A stretch of 64,000 nt of DNA, taken from positions 62,001 to 126,000 of the forward strand of contig JASLQO010000004.1 of assembly GCA_030744435.1 (NCBI GenBank), given 5' to 3'. This document shows positions 50,821 through 58,638 of the stretch, piece after piece. Every line of letters begins with the position of its first letter. Position 1 is the first letter of the stretch. Position numbers and translations under genes: made by a program. The notes under the pieces are model-generated. The model worked only from the letters and a program-made list of their open reading frames with translations, ran no database searches and had not been told where the DNA came from. Origin of the DNA: JASLQO01 sp002327525 (lineage in GTDB: Bacteria; Pseudomonadota; Gammaproteobacteria; Pseudomonadales; Azotimanducaceae).

Positions 50821-51509
50821 AACGCTTTGCGCTCGTCTTGCTGGCATGTGCGATCAGTGTTGCCGTGCATGCGGCTGAGGCGCAACCCTTCCAGAGGTGT
50901 TTCGAACTGGCCGCGCGCATGCATGACGTGCCGCTCGATCTGTTGATGGCAGTAGCGGCCACCGAGAGCAACTTCGACCCGGACGCACGCTCCGACGCAA
51001 ACGCCCACGGCATCATGCAGATCCAATGGCCGGGCACCGCGCGCCATCTCGGTGTCAGGCGCGTCTCAGAACTGTACAACCCCTGTCTCAACATCACGCT
51101 CGGTGCACGCTATCTGCACGAGCTGCTCGAACGCAACGACCACGACGTCCAGCGCACGCTCGCCTCCTACAACTATGGGCCCACACGCATCGACGCGGCT
51201 CGCCAGTTACCACCCAGTGCGATGCGCTATGCGGAATCGGTGCACAACGCCCGCACCAGGGTGCGCACCGCCGCCGCACAGAGTCCGACCCGTTTGTCCT
51301 CGGGCGTCCCCGGGGTTCTGTTCGACTCCGCAACGCGCGCACGGCGCTTCGCACGAACCCTGAACACGATGGTGGAGAACGCTCGGTTCGACGTCCACCG
51401 CACCGGCTCCGGCGCGCACGCCGTATCGATGCAGGTGGATGAGGCCGGCCTCACCTTTGCTGATGCCCGTACTCTCTACTCCCTCGGCTGGCCGGAGACA
51501 GCACCATGA
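50817..51509 (+). CDS. Lytic transglycosylase (SLT domain), secreted
   Basis: 230 residues: signal peptide (RFALVLLACAISVAVHA), then an SLT domain with the catalytic Glu in AVAATESNFDPDARS, GIMQIQWPGTARHLGV, NITLGARYLHELLERN and TLASYNYGPTRI, the standard soluble lytic transglycosylase/goose-lysozyme-like motifs. The C-terminal 75 residues (VPGVLFDSATRARRFARTL, VDEAGLTFADARTLYSLGW) are not typical of the family and may attach it to its partners. It cuts the glycan strands of peptidoglycan and could open the wall for the apparatus encoded upstream. ATGA-type overlap on both sides. Confidence 0.88.
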   Translation: MKRFALVLLACAISVAVHAAEAQPFQRCFELAARMHDVPLDLLMAVAATESNFDPDARSDANAHGIMQIQWPGTARHLGVRRVSELYNPCLNITLGARYLHELLERNDHDVQRTLASYNYGPTRIDAARQLPPSAMRYAESVHNARTRVRTAAAQSPTRLSSGVPGVLFDSATRARRFARTLNTMVENARFDVHRTGSGAHAVSMQVDEAGLTFADARTLYSLGWPETAP

Positions 51510-51847
51510 TCGTACGCCTTCTCATGCTTCTGATACTGCTGTTCGCCTACCCGGCGCTCGGCGGGGAACTCTTCGTGCACGGCGACGTGGTGCAGGTGGA
51601 CCCTCGCGTTGAACGTCATACGCGCAGCGTGCAGAACGGCGACTGCGCGCCGGTGAAGCCTCCTCATACGACAGACCTGATGGCGCTCATCGCCTGGGAC
51701 TTGCGCACGCGATGCACGAGGAGCGAGGTGGTAGACGAGGTGATCACCGCCTTCCGCGTGCTCTACGAGTGGGACGGCCGGCGCTGGCAGACGCTAATGC
51801 AAGAACGGCCAGGAGACACCATCGCACTGAAGGTGACAACACACTGA
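51506..51847 (+). CDS. Secreted protein, zipper-less paralogue of the locus's first gene product
   Basis: 113 residues with a signal peptide (IVRLLMLLILLFAYPALG). After it, HGDVVQVDPRVERHTRSVQNGDC parallels VVDVQPVVREHVTTVPVERC of the glycine-zipper protein at 45573-46193, and AFRVLYEWDGRRWQTLMQ with GDTIALKVTTH parallels GYDVTYRFQGREFTKRTE with GERVRIEVDVTP. The zipper between the two modules is replaced by a short helical linker. It therefore seems to be a soluble or peripheral version of the first protein. Overlaps the transglycosylase by four bases; last gene of the locus. Confidence 0.65.
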   Translation: MIVRLLMLLILLFAYPALGGELFVHGDVVQVDPRVERHTRSVQNGDCAPVKPPHTTDLMALIAWDLRTRCTRSEVVDEVITAFRVLYEWDGRRWQTLMQERPGDTIALKVTTH

Positions 51848-51947
51848 GCTGAGTCACTACCCGCACACACCCGCGCCGGTCCGCTTTCCTTTTCCCACCG
51901 CCTGTAGCAGAGTCGCCGCTGATACACGAAGGAAAAGGAAGGACATC

Positions 51948-52397
51948 ATGAGCGATCTCCCGGCGGAACTACCGCAGTGGATAGCCGACCACATCGAGCT
52001 GTACCGAACAAACCCCGACAAGGCGCATATGTGGGATACGAGCCTCGGCGGTGGCACCGGTATGCTTCCCACCCTGCTTCTGACCAGCACCGGCCGCAAA
52101 TCCGGGGAGCCCCGTGTATTGCCGCTGATTTACAAGAAGGTCGGTGATGCTTGCGTCATCATCGCATCCAAGGGAGGTGCGCCGGCACATCCTGCCTGGT
52201 ATCTGAATCTCGTTGCTCATCCGGATTGCCATCTGCAGGTCGGCCGCGAACATGCGGATGCGACCGCGCGCACGGCTACCGGCGAGGAGCGCGAACGGCT
52301 ATGGGCGGAACTCGCCGACCTCTACCCGCCGTACCACGACTATCAGAACTACGCCGGTGATCGGGTAATTCCGGTGGTGGTGCTGGAGCCCAGGTAG
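51948..52397 (+). CDS. Deazaflavin-dependent nitroreductase-like protein (Ddn family)
   Basis: 149 residues; AAGGAAGGA precedes the ATG. N-terminal helix LPQWIADHIELYRTNPDKAH, then MLPTLLLTSTGRKSGEPRVLPLIY, the conserved T-x-GRKSG-x-R/P start of Ddn-like split barrels, and GGAPAHPAWYLNLVAHPDCHLQVG, DLYPPYHDYQ. Mycobacterial Ddn uses F420 to reduce nitro compounds and quinones. Whether this organism makes F420 is not shown here; some proteobacterial members bind other flavins. Single gene. Confidence 0.88.
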   Translation: MSDLPAELPQWIADHIELYRTNPDKAHMWDTSLGGGTGMLPTLLLTSTGRKSGEPRVLPLIYKKVGDACVIIASKGGAPAHPAWYLNLVAHPDCHLQVGREHADATARTATGEERERLWAELADLYPPYHDYQNYAGDRVIPVVVLEPR

Positions 52398-52457
52398 GTA
52401 GCGCCAGAACAACGCGGTCGCAATAGGCTGCGACGGGCCAGCTGGAGACGGATTTCA

Positions 52458-52700
52458 ATGGCAACCCGTGGCGAGATACTCGCGGCAATATTGGAGACTC
52501 GTGGTATCGAGGCGGCTTTCCGTATTCCCGGTACCTACCACGTCGAACTGTACCGCGGCCTGCCCGCGACAGGGATCCGCCACGCCACGCCACGCCACGC
52601 CACGCCACGAACAGGGTGCGGGTTTCATGGCGGATGGCTACGCTCGTGTGACGAGGATGACAGCCTACTCTGGCACTTTGCCCTCACCCCACAGTTACTC
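52458..52700 (+). pseudogene. Thiamine-diphosphate enzyme (acetolactate synthase-like), 5' stub
   Basis: MATRGEILAAILETRGIEAAFRIPGTYHVELYRGLPATGIRH is the start of a TPP-dependent enzyme, in which the following HEQGAGFMADGYAR carries the cofactor-activating Glu in another frame. The two parts are shifted by an array of six CCACG units (52580-52609); four units would restore the frame. The frame ends soon after GYARVT, at the tail of the M55 peptidase gene on the other strand. The remaining 500 residues are missing. Non-functional. Confidence 0.6.
52580..52609. repeat. Pentanucleotide tandem repeat (CCACG)6
   Basis: Six perfect CCACG units inside the TPP-enzyme stub. Since 5 is not a multiple of 3, unit number decides the frame: with four units the reading IRHATPRHEQGAGFMADGYAR is continuous; six units shift it. 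Confidence 0.85.
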
Positions 52701-53558
52701 TCAGTGCCGCGTCACGCCCGGCCGGTCGGCGTATCCCAGATACGCCACCCGGCGAAATCCCAGATCCATGTTCGGCGCACTCACCCGGACGAGTGACTCA
52801 GCCGGGATCTCGAACCCCTCCAGAGTGTCGAGATTTGCGCGCATCACCTCACCGACGGGCTTGCGCAACTGCACCTCGAACTCGTAGGGACCCACCACGC
52901 CCTGCACCACTTCCAGCTCGCCAAGTGAGGCACGCTGGACGCCGCGTTCGGCGCCCCTGGTAATCATGTCTCTGGCCCGCGCAGGGGGAATGCAATCGGC
53001 CGACTGGTTGCCGAGTGCCTGCTTCACGATGACGGTTCCCGCCCATGGGCAGCGTTCGGCCACCTGTGCGGCCACGACCTGATCGCCGCTGACCATCCCG
53101 ACAGGCACTTCCAGCTCCGCGGCCCGCAGGGCGAAGAAATCGGCTTCTCCAATCGGATCACCACCGAGGTGCACCAGCTTGAATCCCCCGTACGAGATGG
53201 TGTGCGCCATCACGCCCGGAAATGAACCGGCACGCGCGTGGTGGCCGACCAGCAATACCACACCGACCCCGCTGTCGAGACCGGCCATGGTCGTCGCTCC
53301 CGGTCGGCCGGCCCCGCGGATCACCCGGCAACGCGGATCGATGAGATCCATGTTGAGCACACACAGATCTTCGACGCCGTGGTTCTCCTCGACGACCACC
53401 TCGGTGGCTCCGCCCGCAAAGGCACCCTCGACGGCCGCATTGGCGTCCAGTGTCATCAGGTCTCGATTGCGGCCGAAGTCGATACCGTTCGGGGATACGT
53501 CCGCCCATCTGACGAGACCGGAGATGCCCTCCATGTCGACGCTGATAAAGACCTTGAT
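52701..53558 (-). CDS. M55-family metallopeptidase (DppA-like D-aminopeptidase), non-ATG start
   Basis: Zinc-dependent D-aminopeptidase of about 285 residues. The family begins KVFISVDMEGISG, and DMEG carries the first zinc-ligand Asp and Glu. In this gene that Asp lies upstream of the first ATG (53534). Reading in frame upstream gives ATC AAG GTC TTT ATC AGC GTC GAC ATG; the ATC at 53558 sits exactly where family starts lie and 7 bases after GGAG. Either ATC starts translation or ATG has mutated. Further ligands appear in EENHGVEDL and LLVGHHARAG. KQALGNQSADCIPP is typical. Recycles D-amino-acid peptides, perhaps from peptidoglycan. Confidence 0.85.
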   Translation of the reverse strand: MKVFISVDMEGISGLVRWADVSPNGIDFGRNRDLMTLDANAAVEGAFAGGATEVVVEENHGVEDLCVLNMDLIDPRCRVIRGAGRPGATTMAGLDSGVGVVLLVGHHARAGSFPGVMAHTISYGGFKLVHLGGDPIGEADFFALRAAELEVPVGMVSGDQVVAAQVAERCPWAGTVIVKQALGNQSADCIPPARARDMITRGAERGVQRASLGELEVVQGVVGPYEFEVQLRKPVGEVMRANLDTLEGFEIPAESLVRVSAPNMDLGFRRVAYLGYADRPGVTRH

Positions 53559-53906
53559 GTCCGTTCTCCGCTGATTCGAGTTTCGCCTTCATGGTAACCC
53601 CTCAACCATCCGAGTCTCCAACGTACGGGCGGGCGACGGGCACTGGCCTCTACTCAGCCCGTCTTCGCTCGATGTACCTATCACCGGCGCAAAACGTCAC
53701 GCTTCAAGCCAGATGTGGATCCGGTTCCGCCGTGGGGTACCGGCCGGGAGTTCATCCCCTTTCTCAGTCTTCGATGAGTGAGGCACAAGCGCTCGATTGG
53801 GTTAAAAAAAGACATTCGGGCACGGGCACACATTCGAGCCCATGGAAGAGTGCTACGGGCGTCGGCGAGCCGAGTTGGCGGATTGGGTCTAGTGTTCGTG
53901 GGCTTG
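53559..53906. other. Intergenic, no supported gene
   Basis: Contains only overlapping short frames without ribosome sites or family signal; includes a run GGGTTAAAAAAAG around 53810. The gene to its right (methylmalonyl-CoA epimerase) ends here on the minus strand. Confidence 0.4.
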
Positions 53907-54317
53907 TCAGCCCCCGACTTCCTCCAGCTCCACCAGGGTGCCGCAGAAGTCTTTCGGGTGCAGAAACACCACCGGCAGGCCATGCGCGCCGATCCGCGGC
54001 TTCCCGTCACCAAGCACCCTTGCGCCCTGGGTCACCAGATGATCGATGGCAGCCCGAATATCGCCTACCTCGTAGCAAACATGATGCATGCCGCCGCTCG
54101 GGTTGTTGTCGAGAAAGTTCTGCACGGGTGAACCTTCACCAAGCGGGTGCAGCAGTTCGATCTTGGTGTTGGGAAGCTCTACAAAGGCAGTGGTGACGCC
54201 ATGATCTGGCAGATCCACCGGCTTGGTGACACTTGCGCCCAGCCCGTCTCCATACAACGACGACGCGGCGGCGAGGTCCGGTACGACAATCGCCACGTGG
54301 TTCAATCTCCCTATCAT
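53907..54317 (-). CDS. mce: Methylmalonyl-CoA epimerase
   Basis: Interconverts (S)- and (R)-methylmalonyl-CoA. 136 residues, two VOC modules: GRLNHVAIVVPDLAAASSLYG with the first His ligand, LPNTKIELLHPLGEGSPVQNFLDNNPSGGMHHVCYEV (His) and PKDFCGTLVELEEVG (Glu). Standard length. It is 11 bases downstream of methylmalonyl-CoA mutase on the same strand, so the two are co-transcribed and act in sequence after propionyl-CoA carboxylase. Confidence 0.95.
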   Translation of the reverse strand: MIGRLNHVAIVVPDLAAASSLYGDGLGASVTKPVDLPDHGVTTAFVELPNTKIELLHPLGEGSPVQNFLDNNPSGGMHHVCYEVGDIRAAIDHLVTQGARVLGDGKPRIGAHGLPVVFLHPKDFCGTLVELEEVGG

Positions 54318-54328
54318 CGAGCTGTTTC

Positions 54329-56464
54329 CTATCGGTTTTTTCCCGGAATCAATTTCAGCACGTCGCTGGCGGCATTTGGAATGTTGCTGCCCGGCCCAAA
54401 AATGGCGTCTACACCTGCATCGTACAGAAACTGGTAATCCTGCTGGGGGATGACTCCGCCGCAGACCACGACGATGTCTTTCTTGCCACGCGCTTTGAGC
54501 TGTGCGATGAGCTGTGGTACCAGCGTCTTGTGACCACCAGCGAGCGTTGAGACGCCCACCACGTGCACATCCAGCTCATCCACCTGCGCCGCCACCTCCC
54601 CGGGTGTCTGGAACAGCGCGCCGAGGGATACGTCGAAGCCCAGATCGCCGAACGCGTTGGAGACGACCTTCGCACCCCGGTCGTGACCGTCCTGACCCAT
54701 CTTCACTACCACAATCCTGGGTTTTTCGCCCTCCAACTCGGTGAAGACCTTGATCTCATCGCGTACCCGCACGAAGTCCTCGTCTTCCTCGTACGCGCTC
54801 GCATAAACCCCGGGTGTCATTGTTGCCACCGCCCGGTAGCGGCCCCATGCGTTTTCCAGTGCCTGCGACACCTCACCCACAGTAGCTCGCTGGCGAGTCG
54901 CTTCAACGGCCAGCGCCAGCAGGTTGCCGGTGCCCTGTTTCGCGTTTTCCGTGAGATCACCTAGTTTCTGTTGAGTGGTGGCCTCATCCCGCTTCGCGCG
55001 CATTTCTTCGAGCCGGCGTATCTGTGCGTCTCGCACCCTGGTGTTGTCCACCTCCAGCACATCGACCTGCGCGTCGTCGTTATCGAGCTGATATTTGTTC
55101 ACACCGACGATGACCTCCTCGCCTCGCTCGATGCGCACCTGCTTACGGGCCGCCGCTTCCTCGATGCGTTGTTTGGGCATACCCTGACTGACCGCTTCCG
55201 TCATACCCCCGAGGGCCTCCACCTCCCCGATGAGCTTGCGCGCCTCGCCGACTATCGATTGCGTGAGATGCTCGACGTAATAACTGCCAGCCAACGGGTC
55301 CACGGTGCGAGTGATCTCGGTTTCCTCGGCGACGATGATCTGCGTGTTGCGCGCAATGCGGGCCGAGAACGGCGTCGGCAGTGCGATGGCCTCGTCGAAT
55401 GCATTGGTGTGCAGACTCTGGGTGCCGCCGAGAACCGCAGCGAGTGCCTCGATGGTGGTGCGCACGACGTTGTTGTAGGGATCCTGCGCCTGCAGGGAGA
55501 CGCCCGACGTCTGGCAGTGCGTGCGCAGCATGCTCGATGCAGGATTCTGCGGTTCGAACTGGGCCATCAGTTCCGCCCACAGTATTCGGGCGGCACGCAA
55601 CTTCGCCACTTCCATGAAGAAATTCATGCCGATACAGAAGAAGAACGACAGACGCGGCGCGAACTTGTCGATCGGGATGCCCGTGGCCAGCGCGGCTCTG
55701 ACGTACTCGGCGCCATCCGCCAGCGTGAACGCCACCTCCTGCACCAGATTCGCACCTGCCTCCTGCATGTGGTAGCCGGAGATGGAGATGGAATTGAAGC
55801 GCGGCATATGCTCGGCGGTGTGCCCGATGATATCCGCCACGATGCGCATGCTGTGCTGCGGCGGGTAAATGTAGGTGTTGCGCACCATGAATTCTTTGAG
55901 GATGTCATTCTGGATGGTGCCGGAGAGATCTGACTGGGCCACGCCCTGTTCCTCGGCCGCCACCACGTAGCCCGCCATCACTGGCAACACGGCGCCGTTC
56001 ATGGTCATGGAAACCGACATCTGATCCAGCGGGATACCATCGAAGAGGATCTTCATGTCCTCGACGGAATCGATGGCTACTCCCGCCATACCGACATCGC
56101 CCACCACCCGCGGATGATCGGAGTCGTAGCCACGATGTGTGGCCAGGTCGAAGGCCACCGACAGACCTTTTTGACCGGCTGCGAGATTGTCACGGTAGAA
56201 GCGGTTGCTGTCCTCGGCCGTGGAGAAGCCTGCATATTGGCGGATGGTCCATGGCCGGTTGGTGTACATCGTCGCCCGCGGCCCGCGTACGAACGGTTGC
56301 ATACCCGGCAGCGTGTCTAGATTCTCCACCGATTCGAGATCGGCCTCGGTGTAGAGCGGCTTGATGGAGATGCCCTCCGGGCTCTCCCAGTTCAGCTCTT
56401 CGGGCGGCTTGCCGCGCAGCTCTTTTCCCGCGAGCGCGGCCCATTCGACCGTCTTGTCAGTCAT
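54329..56464 (-). CDS. scpA: Methylmalonyl-CoA mutase
   Basis: Adenosylcobalamin-dependent rearrangement of (R)-methylmalonyl-CoA to succinyl-CoA. 711 residues from ATG 56464 (MTDKTVEWAALAGKELRG); an in-frame extension upstream is not conserved. TIM-barrel domain: IRQYAGFSTAEDSNRFYRDNL, RGYDSDHPRVVGDVGMAGVAID, SGYHMQEAGANLVQEVAFTLAD, TQSLHTNAFDEAIALPTPFSARIARNTQ. C-terminal cobalamin domain: KMGQDGHDRGAKVVSNAFGDLGFDVS with the cobalt-ligand His in DGHDRG. Single-polypeptide form. The MeaB-type GTPase chaperone is not adjacent. Links propionyl-CoA and branched-chain catabolism to the TCA cycle. Confidence 0.97.
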   Translation of the reverse strand: MTDKTVEWAALAGKELRGKPPEELNWESPEGISIKPLYTEADLESVENLDTLPGMQPFVRGPRATMYTNRPWTIRQYAGFSTAEDSNRFYRDNLAAGQKGLSVAFDLATHRGYDSDHPRVVGDVGMAGVAIDSVEDMKILFDGIPLDQMSVSMTMNGAVLPVMAGYVVAAEEQGVAQSDLSGTIQNDILKEFMVRNTYIYPPQHSMRIVADIIGHTAEHMPRFNSISISGYHMQEAGANLVQEVAFTLADGAEYVRAALATGIPIDKFAPRLSFFFCIGMNFFMEVAKLRAARILWAELMAQFEPQNPASSMLRTHCQTSGVSLQAQDPYNNVVRTTIEALAAVLGGTQSLHTNAFDEAIALPTPFSARIARNTQIIVAEETEITRTVDPLAGSYYVEHLTQSIVGEARKLIGEVEALGGMTEAVSQGMPKQRIEEAAARKQVRIERGEEVIVGVNKYQLDNDDAQVDVLEVDNTRVRDAQIRRLEEMRAKRDEATTQQKLGDLTENAKQGTGNLLALAVEATRQRATVGEVSQALENAWGRYRAVATMTPGVYASAYEEDEDFVRVRDEIKVFTELEGEKPRIVVVKMGQDGHDRGAKVVSNAFGDLGFDVSLGALFQTPGEVAAQVDELDVHVVGVSTLAGGHKTLVPQLIAQLKARGKKDIVVVCGGVIPQQDYQFLYDAGVDAIFGPGSNIPNAASDVLKLIPGKNR

Positions 56465-56601
56465 GCGTCGATCCTCAAGTGAGCCGGGTATTATAGTCAA
56501 CCCGCGCTGGAGGTGCTCCAGCGGCCCCGACATCGGCCAAAGGCCCGTTCAGATTGCCTTCTTTTTAGATAAGATGGTACGCAGCGCGCAAGGGAGGCAG
56601 C

Positions 56602-56868
56602 ATGAGCGATGAGAAGCTGACCAATCACGAGATTACCGTATGCCTGGCGGGCGGTGCGGTACTCGGCCCGTTCAAGGCCACGTGGAGCCGAGACATCGTG
56701 AGTGACGTTCGTGAGCTGACGAAAGACTTCGATGCCTATATGGAAAGCGGTAAGCAGAGCCGCTACAAGTACCATCTGCACGACCAGGAGAAACGTATCT
56801 CGCATTCCCTGATCCTGAAGTTCAAGGACGTCACCGCGATCTATGATCGTGTGGAGCTCAAGGGCTGA
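56602..56868 (+). CDS. Small conserved protein of unknown function
   Basis: 88 residues; AGGGAGGCAGC upstream of the ATG is a strong ribosome site. No signal or membrane helix. Charged alpha/beta composition (VLGPFKATWSRDIVSDVRELTKDFDAYM, KYHLHDQEKRISHSLILKFKDVTAIYDRVELKG). I do not recognise the family. It is divergent from methylmalonyl-CoA mutase with a 137-base gap and upstream of a decayed sigma-factor operon. Confidence 0.65.
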   Translation: MSDEKLTNHEITVCLAGGAVLGPFKATWSRDIVSDVRELTKDFDAYMESGKQSRYKYHLHDQEKRISHSLILKFKDVTAIYDRVELKG

Positions 56869-56939
56869 TCATCCAGGCACCGGTGTCCAACAAAAATTCG
56901 ATGCAACCGAACGATGCCGCCCGGCATCAATCTCTGTGA

Positions 56940-57284
56940 CACCCACATCAAGAGAAATATATCGCGGGCGTTCTGGTTCCAATCACGCTGTTCTTGTCCA
57001 TCACGCTGATCTTTTCGTTGCTGTTCTACTTCAGGTTCAAAACCAGGCAGGAGATCCAGCAGACGGTGAGCTCAGCACTCGAGAGCGCTCAGCACCTCAC
57101 CCCGGAAGTGCTCGAGCAACTGGCCGATTCGCTGAACAGCAAATTCGACGATCTGCACCGCAGCGTCATATCAATCGCGATAGCCATTGGCTTCGCGGTG
57201 CTGTTCTAGACTGTGGGGGATGACGACGCGAGCATCGCCGCGTTTCCTTTCGCCATCGGCATCGCCTATCCGGGTCTCTGGTAG
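56940..57284 (+). pseudogene. DUF6249-like membrane protein, broken
   Basis: Open in frame from 56940 with no good start: QEKYIAGVLVPITLFLSITLIFSLLFYFRFKTRQEIQQTV, ESAQHLTPEVLEQLADSL, DDLHRSVISIAIAIGFAVLF then TAG (57207-57209), then TVGDDDASIAAFPFAIGIAYPGLW and TAG (57282). The layout, two helices around LTPEVLE, is that of DUF6249 proteins, which accompany ECF sigma factors. One amber stop and lost start indicate a pseudogene; the frame survives on both sides of the stop. Confidence 0.6.
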
Positions 57285-57541
57285 TTTACGAAAGACAGGA
57301 ACAGCAGCGCCTCGTACGCGACCCGCAGCTCGCCGAGGATCTCTGCCAGGACACGCTGCTCGAGAGCGCTTTCGACGAGGCGCTGCGCAGGGCGGCCGAC
57401 CCACTCGCAGTCGAGTCGGTGATGAAGCGCATACAGCAGCGCTTGAGGCTGCACAGTCTCGTGGTTGGGCTCGCGATACTCATAGGGGGCTTGAGTACTA
57501 CGCTGATGGCTTTGCCGGGCCTCGAAAGCCTTGCTGCCTGA
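57284..57541 (+). pseudogene. ECF sigma factor fragment joined to a membrane protein fragment
   Basis: One frame encodes VYERQEQQRLVRDPQLAEDLCQDTLL, matching region 2 of ECF sigma factors (D-AEDL-Q-T-L), and then directly ESAFDEALRRAADPLAVESVMKRIQQRLRLHSLVVGLAILIGG, the N-terminus of the small membrane protein that normally follows the sigma gene in such operons. Sigma region 4 and the intergenic start are missing, so a deletion fused the two genes. With the neighbouring DUF6249 pseudogene it marks a lost sigma/anti-sigma operon. Confidence 0.6.
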
Positions 57542-57717
57542 TTTCGGGGCTAGCGAAGCCCGATTCGCTCGCACCCGCAACCACGCTCGCCGTTACCTTG
57601 TAAACCCTGGTCACGCTTTCCCCAGGGCTCGTGGCGATGCTCGACGACCGGGTGTAACCTTAAGCGTTCGCGTCCGGCGACCGTGCCGGGCCAGGCTGGC
57701 AGAACAGGGGGAAGATC

Positions 57718-58635
57718 ATGCCGCTCGATGCTGACGCACAGGGAGTGCTGGACCTCCTTGCGTCTCAAAACGTACCTGATTTCACTGAACTCTCGCCTGC
57801 CGAGGCGCGCGCGCTGACACTCGCTCCGCCACCGGAAGTGCCGACCGCAGTGGATGAGGTGGAGGACCGGATCATCCCCGGTTCAGAGGCTGACATACCC
57901 GTGCGTATCTACCGCGCACGCGGCGCTACCGGCACACTCGCGTACTTTCATGGCGGCGGCTGGGTGATCGGCGATCTGGAAAGTCATGACGAAAGCTGCC
58001 GGCGCCTGTGCGCGGGTACCGGTGCGAACGTGGTTGCCGTCGACTATCGCCTGGCGCCGGAGACCCGCTATCCGGGGGCGATCAACGACTGCTTCGATGC
58101 CACCGCGTGGATCGCCTCCAGTGACGAATTCAGTGGCCCGCTGGCGGTAGGCGGAGACAGTGCCGGTGGCAATCTGGCGGCTGCCACGGCCCTCATGGCG
58201 AGAGATCGTGGAGCAGCAGAGCTGGTCTTTCAGTTACTCGTCTATCCGGTCACCAACGCTGATTTCACCACCGTGTCCTATCGGGACAACGCTGAAGACT
58301 ATTTTCTGACCCGAGGCGCGATGCAATGGTTCTGGGATCACTACGTCCCGGACGCCGGTACGAGGGCTGATCCGTACTGTGCTCCGCTGCGCGCACCGGA
58401 CCTCGCCGCTCTGCCGCCGGCGCTCGTGATCACCGCTGAATACGATCCACTGCGCGATGAAGGCGAAGCTTATGCCGCTGCGCTCGAGGCCGCCGGCGTG
58501 CCCGTCACGCTGACCCGCTACCCAGGTCAGATTCACGGATTCTTCGGTATGTACACGGCAATCGCGGCGGCCACCCGCGCCACGGAGCAGGCCATAGAGG
58601 CGCTGCGCTCACATCTAACTCCACACAGAGGTTAG
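57718..58635 (+). CDS. Alpha/beta hydrolase, hormone-sensitive lipase family
   Basis: 305 residues. Oxyanion motif FHGGGWVIGDLESHD (about residue 75), nucleophile elbow GGDSAGGNLA (about residue 143), acid in ITAEYDPLRDEGEAYA and His in GQIHGFFGMYTAI: the bacterial hormone-sensitive-lipase family (type IV esterase). Cytoplasmic, acts on short acyl esters. Ribosome site GGGGGAAG lies upstream. Three bases separate it from the cysteine-synthase-like gene. Confidence 0.92.
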   Translation: MPLDADAQGVLDLLASQNVPDFTELSPAEARALTLAPPPEVPTAVDEVEDRIIPGSEADIPVRIYRARGATGTLAYFHGGGWVIGDLESHDESCRRLCAGTGANVVAVDYRLAPETRYPGAINDCFDATAWIASSDEFSGPLAVGGDSAGGNLAAATALMARDRGAAELVFQLLVYPVTNADFTTVSYRDNAEDYFLTRGAMQWFWDHYVPDAGTRADPYCAPLRAPDLAALPPALVITAEYDPLRDEGEAYAAALEAAGVPVTLTRYPGQIHGFFGMYTAIAAATRATEQAIEALRSHLTPHRG

Positions 58636-58638
58636 CTC

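Noticed and set aside
52580..52609. Phase-variable gene through the CCACG repeats
   Set aside because: The gene is truncated shortly after, so restoring the frame would not give an enzyme.
13257..57284. Several in-frame TAG codons (13257, 21457, 57207, 57282) as a sign of amber recoding or pyrrolysine
   Set aside because: Intact genes such as isocitrate lyase (stop at 26016), the CsoR repressor (27839) and the carboxylase alpha subunit (45392-45394) also end in TAG, and PPK2 has further lesions unrelated to TAG.
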